Positions 54,401-61,305 of a DNA stretch of 64,000 nt are shown one piece after another. Source of the stretch: Clostridiaceae bacterium. Lineage in GTDB: Bacteria > Bacillota > Clostridia > Peptostreptococcales > Natronincolaceae. The DNA lies in the NCBI GenBank assembly GCA_020832135.1, contig JAFIFG010000123.1, positions 1 through 64,000 of the forward strand, written 5' to 3'. The position numbers and the translations under genes are program-made. Within the stretch, counting starts at the first letter, position 1, and each line of letters begins with the position of its first letter. The notes under the pieces are model-generated. The model searched no databases. It was not told where the DNA came from and saw only the letters and a program-made list of their open reading frames with translations.

Positions 54401-55902
54401 TTCCCATAGATGGAGAAGACCTGCTGGAGCAACTGACCCAAAGAGAGGTTTTACTAAGAGATACACTACAGGAATTAGAACCCCGGTGTAAAAGTAAGGA
54501 GAAGCAATATGAAAAGCAAAAAAATAAATTAGAGTTAAGAGAAGGTGACTTTTACAATAAATTTGATACTGTTTTAGAATTTACCATGATGCTGGAGGAA
54601 GTCAAAGAGGAATTGCAACAGGAAAAAGAGGAAATACAAAAACATAGAATCCACTTGGAAAAAACAAAAGGGAGACTGGAAAAAGAAGAAGAAGAGCTTC
54701 AAGGGATTTTACGGCAGTTAGAGATGAAGAATGAAAAATATGAATACTTAGTAGAGGGTATAGAAGTCTTAGTACTGACAGAAGAAATAAAGCAGGACTT
54801 ACCTTATAAAAGAAAAAGTATTGTTGAAAATCTAATAAGTGAATTAGAAAAATTATTTGAATTAGTGGAAAAAGAAAAAATCAAAAAAGAAAAATTAAAA
54901 AATAAATTTATACAATTTTGTAACAATAGCATTAAAGACGTAAGGCTTAGGGAGATGGCTGTTGTAGGGATTGAAAATAAGGCTGTCTATGGAGATATTT
55001 TAGACTGGCAAAAGAATATGAATAAGAGGATTTTAAGAACCATTGAAATTATTGAAAATGACATGAAGGAGCATGATAGACAGCTTAATCAGTTTATTCA
55101 TTTCCTCCATACTTACTTAGCTACTATTGCACAGGAACTAAAGCTGATTCCTAAAAACACAAGGGTAAAGATAGAGGATCAATGGAAGGAAATATTTCAA
55201 TTTACTATTCCCGTATGGCAAGAGTTGGAGGGAAAAGAGGAGCTAAGAAAATATATAGATTGGATGTTAGGAAAATTAGAGGATGATGAGTACAAGGACG
55301 ATGAAGGAAATGAAAATGAAGGTGCAGTAAAAAAATCTATCGAGAGATGGCTACAAATTAAACAGTTGTTAAAGGTGGTCATGAAGGATCAGATCATAAA
55401 GGTGAAATGTCGAAAGGTAACGAATGATAATAAAGTAAGTAATATGTTTTTTACTTGGGATCATTCTAATCAATGGTCTGGAGGAGAAAAGTGGAGTAAG
55501 AATATGGCACTTTTTCTTGGTATTTTAAATTATGTAGCGGAGAAGAAGCAAGGTCCTAGAGGAAATCAAATAAAAGGGAGAACTGTCATCCTAGACAATC
55601 CTTTTGGTAAAGCCTCTAGTGATCACGTATTAACTCCTGTATTTTTTATAGCAGAGCAATTAGGGTTTCAATTTATTGCACTAACAGCCCATGCGGACGG
55701 TAAATTCATAAGTGATTTTTTCCCAGTGGTCTATAGCTGTAAACTAAGGAAAACACAAAACGGTGATTCATCAATTTTCACAAAGGAAAAGAAGCTGCAA
55801 TATGCTTTTTTCAAAGACAAGGATCCTATTGTGTTAGAACGAATAGGGGAACAGGAACAGATTGATATCTTTGATTTAGAGGATCTGATTGCAGGAGTAT
55901 AG
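51436..55902 (+). CDS. jetC: Wadjet SMC-like ATPase JetC
   Basis: A 1488 aa SMC-like motor protein. Walker A is ENGGGKT at residues 38-44; two long coiled coils (about 230-560 and 770-1190) flank a hinge-like middle region; the ABC signature WSGGEKWS is at about residue 1347 and Walker B TVILDNPFG near 1387. JetC with JetA and JetB extrudes plasmid DNA loops. The Walker B Asp is followed by Asn instead of the usual catalytic Glu. It overlaps jetB and is followed by a terminator. The C-terminal end (about 1390-1488) contains the D-loop SSDHVLTPVFF. Confidence 0.92.
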   Translation: MPSISKIRFTNVIYENGEKRYNDDLFEFQGYNGAILLENGGGKTVFIQTALQAILPHADLGERKIKETLSLEGTTSHIAIEWILNDRPRKYALTAVTLFMTPKGIGSYRYAYDYSTGDKHAIENIPFVKKGEGGSIRPSSKGEIQEYYQVMQQQKMSAHTFETIKGYHEYIEKNFQIIASEWNSIARINGAEGDVEKFFEGCKNTTQLVDHLLIPVVEEALEGGGTDDFAQIFQKQREHFKKHKQLRTRIEESKRVEAEINSYVAMLTDLHQLETEMLKRKGEIKGIYSLLQISREENRGAMEENNQLLQRLIASETEYEKKKASYDLALLKRALKEAKEAFEEINNEYVEIKEEHQEKEIYIQNLEVAELKKIIKEKKEAIDLLNEKIAMLEADEEVEILQEKLRENSNNLKGYFVDRLEKIEKDLMNLEGQKKRYTLELEEMKERRKELEKSRRIIEAEDTGLTTEINVFTRQLGDIEKEILDHPLQEKVEEEYEKWQKRAIAIQELNTVYQRQLRERVEEEGKLQERIIAFEETLQQFKKEEIEKDKDLTVLQQKHDTLLLKLKEVQGNWNFVESLYIKEATIVPFLEEKQEKLRLEKEDLICQEGRSNRLLDAYEGHHYFTAEPLIEEWVKNWQGQFKLLEVGNEYLAHAAKVSGGTLDELFEKFPLWASAIVTSEGEVQKLKEKIQHQSEKLTSPVLILSEKEASIIIKEGEEVQERYVFPIAWKNNVDGTRFKKWQEKLKEMAEASNAHRMNKEKELYYWSQLLKEVQDFYETYPNEYYTSTTNDFRNLRDKIYETEKSLKEIKHSSKDLLKQIEDLKNKLHEIELEENHLGGRIGRGQVYFNIIDKRKQLSSHRLKVQQQLEEKKNEIIDIEKSIENHRSIIYEEEGLENKIWKIKEQKQTCLRDPIYLEVQEASVSYSNISLIGLKEEREMLKDQLEKKQEGRANLEDRLQHRTNEKQEKEKELIRKKKQAKYPIDEEVVFPIDGEDLLEQLTQREVLLRDTLQELEPRCKSKEKQYEKQKNKLELREGDFYNKFDTVLEFTMMLEEVKEELQQEKEEIQKHRIHLEKTKGRLEKEEEELQGILRQLEMKNEKYEYLVEGIEVLVLTEEIKQDLPYKRKSIVENLISELEKLFELVEKEKIKKEKLKNKFIQFCNNSIKDVRLREMAVVGIENKAVYGDILDWQKNMNKRILRTIEIIENDMKEHDRQLNQFIHFLHTYLATIAQELKLIPKNTRVKIEDQWKEIFQFTIPVWQELEGKEELRKYIDWMLGKLEDDEYKDDEGNENEGAVKKSIERWLQIKQLLKVVMKDQIIKVKCRKVTNDNKVSNMFFTWDHSNQWSGGEKWSKNMALFLGILNYVAEKKQGPRGNQIKGRTVILDNPFGKASSDHVLTPVFFIAEQLGFQFIALTAHADGKFISDFFPVVYSCKLRKTQNGDSSIFTKEKKLQYAFFKDKDPIVLERIGEQEQIDIFDLEDLIAGV

Positions 55903-55920
55903 AGCAAGGATATGAAATTA

Positions 55921-55959
55921 GGGTCTGTATTTCTTAATAAGAAATACAGACCCTTTTAA
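55921..55959. terminator. Bidirectional terminator after jetC
   Basis: GGGTCTGTATTTCTT pairs with AAATACAGACCC over a small loop, followed by TTTT. It also closes the convergent iron-sulfur protein gene, whose stop lies inside it. Confidence 0.9.
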
Positions 55960-56534
55960 GATGGTTTTTTTTTGCATATCTTCAAGCATTCAGCACAACC
56001 TTTAACAGCATAAGGAAGACAACGATAGGTGTGAAATCTATTATCTTCAAAAGCATTGGCGGGACATGAACTTATACACTGCTGGCAATTTGTACAGTGT
56101 TCTTGCATATACTGTTTCTCTCTAGATTTAGGTATACTTACCTCTAAGGGGATATTTGTAAAGATGGCTGCAAAAAGTAGACCTGACCCATGTTCCTTAT
56201 TCACTATAATACCATTTCTACCCCATTCCCCAAGTCCAGCGGAAACAGCCAAGGGACGGAAGTCACCATATAAAGACCAAATGGTTTTATATTCAGCCCT
56301 ATAACCCTCAGACTTTAAAATTTCAGCTACTACATCCTGAACATGTTTGCTTGCGGTAGAGGTTTTACCGAGTAATTTTGAAATTTTTAAGGGATGTTTA
56401 AAAAACCAAGTATCGGTAAAGGGGAAGCCAAGTATAATTACTGGCTCTACTCTTCTTATTTTTGTAAACCCAACGAGTAAGGCTCCTTCATTTAAGGCTT
56501 GATCCTTTATATAATGAGGTAGTCCATCATACAT
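55956..56534 (-). CDS. QueG-like double [4Fe-4S] protein, short form
   Basis: A 192 aa ferredoxin-domain protein related to the C-terminal part of epoxyqueuosine reductase QueG. Two clusters are visible: CTNCQQCISSCP (about residues 147-158) and CLPYAVKGCAECLKIC near the C-terminus. The central block GEWGRNGIIVNKEHGSGLLFAAIFTN is family-typical. It is half the length of QueG and lacks the C-terminal HEAT repeats, so it belongs to the short relatives of unknown role. AGGAGG precedes the start at 56534. Confidence 0.82.
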   Translation of the reverse strand: MYDGLPHYIKDQALNEGALLVGFTKIRRVEPVIILGFPFTDTWFFKHPLKISKLLGKTSTASKHVQDVVAEILKSEGYRAEYKTIWSLYGDFRPLAVSAGLGEWGRNGIIVNKEHGSGLLFAAIFTNIPLEVSIPKSREKQYMQEHCTNCQQCISSCPANAFEDNRFHTYRCLPYAVKGCAECLKICKKKPS

Positions 56535-56712
56535 TTATATAAAACCTCCTAAAAAATCAAATGTAAACTTCTTCATATTGTTTCTATTATTTGTTTTGAA
56601 AACAACCCTATACATTTCATAAAAATTAAACAAACATGGTTAGTAAATTTATCGGTCTTCATGTTATCATAGATTTAGGTAATAATAAATTTAACAAAGG
56701 AGTGTTGATGAG

Positions 56713-57252
56713 ATGAAGAGAGTAAAAATGAAACTAGATGCTATAGAAGCCATGCTTTATTTCTGGCAAGCAACTAATGACCGAGAAAAGGTAGGAGAAG
56801 CCTATCTTAACAACCTTGCTGGTTTGCCAGAAATGCAATATATGTATGATAATGAATTTAACCCAGAGTCCATAAGAAAGACACTAAGTGCTATATCCAA
56901 TAGAGAACCCTTTCAAAGCTCAGTAAAAAAAGAAAGAGTATTTTGGAATAACAACATGTGGATGATGGAGGACTTAGAATATACCAATATGATGGTGACT
57001 CCATTAAAGGTATTGAACCTAGATGCTATGATAGAAACTATTAACGAGAAAGCTAAAGCATCAAAATATGAGGAAATAGAAGTGTTGTTTGTTCCAGGTC
57101 ATCAATTTGAATATCTAATTATAGAAAATAAGCTTATCATTAATTTCTTTAGGGTCAAGCCAGACCTATACGAAGAAAATAAAGTCACCATTGGAGATAC
57201 ACTATTATTAGATTTTATTGAGGAAAAATTGATAGAACTAATAAATCAGTAA
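56713..57252 (+). CDS. Hypothetical protein, 179 aa
   Basis: Family not recognised. It is soluble, with helical N-terminal half and alternating strands later (EIEVLFVPGHQFEYLIIENKLIINFF). Tryptophans cluster at residues 11 and 75-81 (FWNNNMWMMEDLE). ATG 56713 has AAAGGAG about eleven bases upstream. Stands alone, with a terminator downstream, so it is likely its own transcript. Confidence 0.65.
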   Translation: MKRVKMKLDAIEAMLYFWQATNDREKVGEAYLNNLAGLPEMQYMYDNEFNPESIRKTLSAISNREPFQSSVKKERVFWNNNMWMMEDLEYTNMMVTPLKVLNLDAMIETINEKAKASKYEEIEVLFVPGHQFEYLIIENKLIINFFRVKPDLYEENKVTIGDTLLLDFIEEKLIELINQ

Positions 57253-57261
57253 GATGCCACT

Positions 57262-57292
57262 AAAGCCGCACTTGAAAATAGTGCGGCTTTTA
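57262..57292 (+). terminator. Terminator after the 179 aa protein gene
   Basis: AAAGCCGCAC pairs perfectly with GTGCGGCTTT around nine bases, then TATAG. Confidence 0.85.
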
Positions 57293-57479
57293 TAGTCATG
57301 ACTCATTTCTACAATTGCAGACATTTCTCCTTGTAGTTTTCATTTAATTTTGCTTGGTAATATAAATTTTAGACATAAATGCTACTATAAACTTAATTTA
57401 CTAAGTTATCTATGATAAAATAAAAACTATAAAAAATTTTATATTTATATAAAAAAACATAACTTGGAGGGATGGGTAT

Positions 57480-58337
57480 ATGACAGTTAAGATTTTAACT
57501 GATAGCACAAGCTACATTGATGAAACCACAAAAGCTGACTTAGATATAAGAACCGTCTCCTTAAATGTGGAGTTTCCAGATAATACCTTTAAAGAAACCA
57601 ATATAAACAATGAAATGTTTTACAAAATGATGAAGGAAAAGGGAATACCAAAATCCTCCCAGCCATCTATAGGGGATCTGTACGATGAGATGGAGGATGT
57701 GGTAAAGCAAGGACATAGCTTAGTGGGGATTTTTCTGTCCTCTGATATGAGTGGTACATATGCAACAGCCCACATGACAAAGGATATGATTCTAGAAAAA
57801 TATCCCGATGCAAAGATAGAAATCATGGATTCTCGGTCCAATTGTATGCAACTAGGCTTTGCTGCCATAGAAGCCGCTAGAGCTGCTAAGGAAAATAAAA
57901 CCTTAGAAGAGGTTAAAAAAGTTGTTGAGAACAATATTAGTAGAAGTAGATTTTTATTTATACCTGATAATTTAGAGTACCTAGAAAAGGGCGGGAGAAT
58001 CGGAAAAGCAAATGCTATTATAGGGAATCTATTTAAAATCATACCTATTTTAACAGTAGAGGATGGTGTAACGACAGTATTTAAAAAAGTAAGAAAAAAG
58101 AAAAAAGCTATATTAGCTATGGTGGAAAAAATGCTAAAAGATATTGAGACATATGGGGTAGGGGAAATAGTAGTACACCACATCAACTGCTATCATGAGG
58201 CAGAAGATGTAGTTAACAAAATAAAAGAAAGTGTAGAAGTGGATATCAAAATACAGGATATAGGACCAGTAATCGGATTACACGTTGGGCCTGGTGCTAT
58301 TGGTATTGCCTATTATACTAAAGAGGATATGAGATGA
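57480..58337 (+). CDS. DegV family fatty-acid-binding protein
   Basis: A 285 aa DegV protein that binds a fatty-acid carboxylate; members act as the FakB partner of fatty acid kinase FakA. Motifs: ILTDSTSYID at the N-terminus, LSSDMSGTYATA (about residue 86), YLEKGGRIGKANAIIG (about 168) and the end HVGPGAIGIAYY. No fakA is close. GGAGGGATGG precedes ATG 57480. Confidence 0.93.
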   Translation: MTVKILTDSTSYIDETTKADLDIRTVSLNVEFPDNTFKETNINNEMFYKMMKEKGIPKSSQPSIGDLYDEMEDVVKQGHSLVGIFLSSDMSGTYATAHMTKDMILEKYPDAKIEIMDSRSNCMQLGFAAIEAARAAKENKTLEEVKKVVENNISRSRFLFIPDNLEYLEKGGRIGKANAIIGNLFKIIPILTVEDGVTTVFKKVRKKKKAILAMVEKMLKDIETYGVGEIVVHHINCYHEAEDVVNKIKESVEVDIKIQDIGPVIGLHVGPGAIGIAYYTKEDMR

Positions 58338-58435
58338 TGTATTGTTGACAATCCCCCTAGAATTGGTTATTATTTTAAAGGACTGTTTTTACATATAAAA
58401 TAATTCATAGCAATCATATAGAAAGGGGATTAGTG

Positions 58436-58690
58436 ATGTATTCTTATAGAACAAGAGGCATATGTGCACAGCAAATTGATTTTTCCATCGAGGATGGGTT
58501 AGTAAAGGGTGTTTCCTTCTACGGAGGATGTTCTGGTAATCTACAAGCCATAAGCAAGCTAGTAGAAGGTATGGAGGTTGAAGAAGCAATCGAAAAATTA
58601 AGGGGCATTGACTGTGGGGGAAAAATGACATCCTGCTCAGATCAACTTTCCTTAGCCTTAGAAGATAGTATTACAAAACAAGTTGGATAA
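58436..58690 (+). CDS. TSCPD-domain protein (TIGR03905 type)
   Basis: An 84 aa protein with the TSCPD fold, related to the C-terminal domain of B12-dependent ribonucleotide reductase. Conserved pieces are GVSFYGGCSGNLQAISKL and RGIDCGGKMTSCSDQLSLAL, with three cysteines typical of the family. ATG 58436 follows AAAGGGG; the GTG three bases earlier is less well spaced. Function as a stand-alone protein is unknown. Confidence 0.85.
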   Translation: MYSYRTRGICAQQIDFSIEDGLVKGVSFYGGCSGNLQAISKLVEGMEVEEAIEKLRGIDCGGKMTSCSDQLSLALEDSITKQVG

Positions 58691-58698
58691 ATTTTTCA

Positions 58699-58735
58699 TA
58701 GTAGTCTCCTTTGGGAGGCTACTTTATTATTTTTT
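58699..58735 (+). terminator. Terminator after the TSCPD gene
   Basis: AGTAGTCTCC and GGAGGCTACT form the stem (one T-G pair) around TTTG, then TTATTATTTTTT. Confidence 0.85.
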
Positions 58736-58804
58736 GAGCTTTTCATAATTGTTGGACAGATGGGAAAAATGGGTATAAGGAAGGAGAAGAAGGAGGGCGA
58801 AATA

Positions 58805-60037
58805 ATGAGAATAGGTTATGCCTGTATTGCACTAGGAACAAAACATTCCACCAATAGACGCTTATTACTTAAGCATTTTTCTGAAGAAAAATTTATAGAT
58901 ACTTTAGCATTGAATTTAAAGGATTTAATAGAAATATTGAAATATAACGTAAAAAATAACGTTCGTCTTTTCCGAATTAGTTCTGATATTGTACCCTTTG
59001 GAAGTCATGATATCAATGATGTTCCTTGGGCTAAAATTTTTCAGCAAGAACTAAATGAGATTGGTCAATATATTAAAGCAAATGATTTAAGGGTTTCAAT
59101 GCACCCAGGACAATATACTGTTTTAAATTCCCCTAAAGAGGATGTAGTAATAAATGCTATTAGAGATGTAGAATATCATACAGCTTTTCTTGATGCTTTA
59201 GAAGTGGATTATACTTCTAAAATTGTATTGCATATTGGAGGTGTCTACGGCAATAAAAAAGAAGCTATGGAGAATTTCATTAGGAATTTTCATCGACTTT
59301 CAGCATCGGCAAAAAAGAGACTAATTATAGAGAATGATGAAAGATCCTTTAATATACAGGAAGTTTTATCTGTCAGTAATGCTATTCATATTCCTGTAGT
59401 ATTTGACATACTTCATCATCAGTGTAATCCATCCATGAGTGAGGAGGTTTTAGAAATTTTAAAGGAGGTTAATGCTACTTGGAGTAGCTTAGATGGAGCT
59501 ATGAAGCTTCATTATTCTGATGCTGCAGCTGGAAAGAAATTAGGAGCACATTCGGATTTTGTAATAACAAATAACTTTAAGGAATTTTATGAAGATGTAG
59601 CTGTATATAGGCCAGATATAATGCTAGAGGTAAAGGATAAGGATTTATCAGCCTTAAAGTGCATCCATGTGATGGAGGGAACAGATAAAAAAATATTGCA
59701 ACAACAGTGGGCAAAATACAAGTATGTTGTAATGGAAAAGAGTTATCGTCACTATAAGGAATGTAGTAGTATTATTAGAACTGAGAAGGGTCCATTAGCT
59801 TTCTACAGCAGAATTGATGAGGCTTTATCCCTTCCTGAGGATCAAGGTAGTTATGGGAATACACTGGAGCATGCATGGAGCTACTTTAAACATAAAGCTA
59901 CATTAAAGGAAAAAAGTAGTTTTTTTAATTTTAAGAAGAGTGGAGATTTAATTAAAGCAAAAAAGTTCTTGAGGAGACTAGCGAAAAAATACAAAGAGGA
60001 GTATCTTTTAAATAGTTATTATTTTTTAAATCTATAA
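58805..60037 (+). CDS. uvsE: UV-damage DNA endonuclease UvsE/UvdE
   Basis: A 410 aa TIM-barrel metal endonuclease that nicks 5' to UV photoproducts and other lesions. The start MRIGYACIALG is the family norm and ATG 58805 follows AAGGAGGGCGAAATA; an ATG 45 bases earlier has no such site. Metal-ligand motifs: SMHPGQYTVLNS (about 101-112), HIGGVYGNKKEAM, IENDE (about 177-181), and HSDF, HHQC near the C-terminal side. This is a spore former trait, useful for DNA repair after dormancy. Confidence 0.95.
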   Translation: MRIGYACIALGTKHSTNRRLLLKHFSEEKFIDTLALNLKDLIEILKYNVKNNVRLFRISSDIVPFGSHDINDVPWAKIFQQELNEIGQYIKANDLRVSMHPGQYTVLNSPKEDVVINAIRDVEYHTAFLDALEVDYTSKIVLHIGGVYGNKKEAMENFIRNFHRLSASAKKRLIIENDERSFNIQEVLSVSNAIHIPVVFDILHHQCNPSMSEEVLEILKEVNATWSSLDGAMKLHYSDAAAGKKLGAHSDFVITNNFKEFYEDVAVYRPDIMLEVKDKDLSALKCIHVMEGTDKKILQQQWAKYKYVVMEKSYRHYKECSSIIRTEKGPLAFYSRIDEALSLPEDQGSYGNTLEHAWSYFKHKATLKEKSSFFNFKKSGDLIKAKKFLRRLAKKYKEEYLLNSYYFLNL

Positions 60038-60278
60038 AAGCATATGTTTAAAAATGAAAATCAAGGGTATATTTATTAGTAAGATTTTTTAGGATATAAG
60101 ATAATATCAATAGATACTTCCTAAAATAATAAATTATTATGAATATTTAAAGGGTGCCAGTAGTATAATGTAAAACTAGTAATACACAGGGTTTGTCCTT
60201 TGACAACAAGCATCATCATAAGGACAGCCTCCAATAGTGTATTATATAAAAAATGAAAATGGAAGGGGGGGAATAATC

Positions 60279-60449
60279 GTGGACTGTAAAACCACTGGTA
60301 AACAAGAATGTCCTTATTGTAAATGTGATGATATTATTGACATAAAGGCAGAAGCACTGGAGGACAGTGAGGTAGTAACACTAAACATAGCTACAAAAGC
60401 AATGCACAAGTGTGGTGAGTGTGAGAGCGAATTTCTTATTTATAGATAA
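60279..60449 (+). CDS. Small zinc-ribbon-like protein
   Basis: A 56 aa protein with two cysteine pairs, CPYCKC near the N-terminus and CGEC near the C-terminus, the pattern of a small zinc ribbon. GTG 60279 is behind GGAAGGGGGGG; an in-frame ATG 42 bases earlier lacks a ribosome site. Upstream, TGTCCTT and AAGGACA (about 60195-60228) form a short dyad in an otherwise plain 200-base gap. No family is recognised. Confidence 0.6.
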   Translation: MDCKTTGKQECPYCKCDDIIDIKAEALEDSEVVTLNIATKAMHKCGECESEFLIYR

Positions 60450-60451
60450 AA

Positions 60452-60502
60452 CTTACCATTACAAAGCGCCAGTAAAAATTACTGGCGCTTTGTAATGGTA
60501 AG
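60452..60502. terminator. Perfect 24-base inverted repeat between convergent genes
   Basis: CTTACCATTACAAAGCGCC and five further bases pair with their exact reverse complement across a three-base AAA loop. It probably acts as a two-way terminator although a clean T run is missing. The perfection and length are unusual. Confidence 0.7.
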
Positions 60503-60514
60503 AAATATACTATT

Positions 60515-60847
60515 TTAAAACCCTTTCATCCCCAACCAATCAGGACCATGTACAAAGCCTAAAACTCCTATAATGACAAAGAATAAGCCAAGTAATAAAC
60601 CAAATACATTTGTAATGCCAAAGGTGCCAGTTAGGATAGAAATGACTATATCCGCAAGGTTTTCACCAATAGAATAACTTTTAAAATCTAAATAACTAAA
60701 AATAAAAATAATAGAGCCTAAAATCGTTAATAAAACTAATAAAATATATCGAGGATCTATAACTTGTTTTATAGATTGGGAAAAACCAAGTATAACAAAT
60801 ATCATAATTAAAACAAGAATACCACCAACAAGGAGAGACCGTTTCAT
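60515..60847 (-). CDS. Small membrane protein, four helices
   Basis: A 110 aa hydrophobic protein with about four helices, start MKRSLLVGGILVLIMIF and end GPDWLGMKGF. There is no metal or catalytic motif and I do not recognise the family. AGGTGTAAAA precedes ATG at 60847. It converges on the zinc-ribbon gene with the inverted repeat between them. Confidence 0.6.
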   Translation of the reverse strand: MKRSLLVGGILVLIMIFVILGFSQSIKQVIDPRYILLVLLTILGSIIFIFSYLDFKSYSIGENLADIVISILTGTFGITNVFGLLLGLFFVIIGVLGFVHGPDWLGMKGF

Positions 60848-60893
60848 TTTTACACCTACTTATTTATTTGTTTATTTCAACCTTTTTTTACAA

Positions 60894-61040
60894 CTATCGA
60901 GTATACCCACGAAAATTACTCTTTAGTGTAGTAGTAATCCTAATGTGATTTGCCAACAAAAGATAACCCAAGCGGTTGTCTTTTTTAGATTTTTGTTGGG
61001 TACTGGAATACTTAGATAAAAATTGTAAAATGTGTTTCAT
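60894..61040 (-). CDS. Possible 48 aa protein
   Basis: On the - strand, AGAGGTGTGTAT precedes ATG at 61040 and a frame of 48 codons runs to TAG at 60894: MKHILQFLSKYSSTQQKSK at the start and a basic C-terminus. It is short and unmatched, so I give it low weight, but the ribosome site is good and the codons look ordinary for this genome. Confidence 0.35.
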   Translation of the reverse strand: MKHILQFLSKYSSTQQKSKKDNRLGYLLLANHIRITTTLKSNFRGYTR

Positions 61041-61305
61041 ATACACACCTCTTATCTTTAGTGATAATTATATTTTATCATTATTTCTTCAGTTGTGTTG
61101 CTAGTAAATCCTGTATTTTAAGTAAGCTCAATACAATGATCAAGGGGTGATTGGTAGACACCACATCTATACAAAGAATAGTAGAAAAACAATCTATTTG
61201 TTAGAGGGGTATTATTACATATAACTATAAGGTGGAGGACACACTAAGGCTGAATATAATAAATAAGGATTTCGAAATCTATGTTGAAAGGATGGATGGA
61301 GAGAA

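Noticed and set aside
57620-58186. 188-codon - strand frame inside degV
   Set aside because: Although long, it is antisense to the conserved DegV motifs and lacks a ribosome site.
60038-60236. Riboswitch-like leader before the zinc-ribbon gene
   Set aside because: A short TGTCCTT/AAGGACA dyad is present, but no known riboswitch core is visible and the gene gives no metabolic hint.
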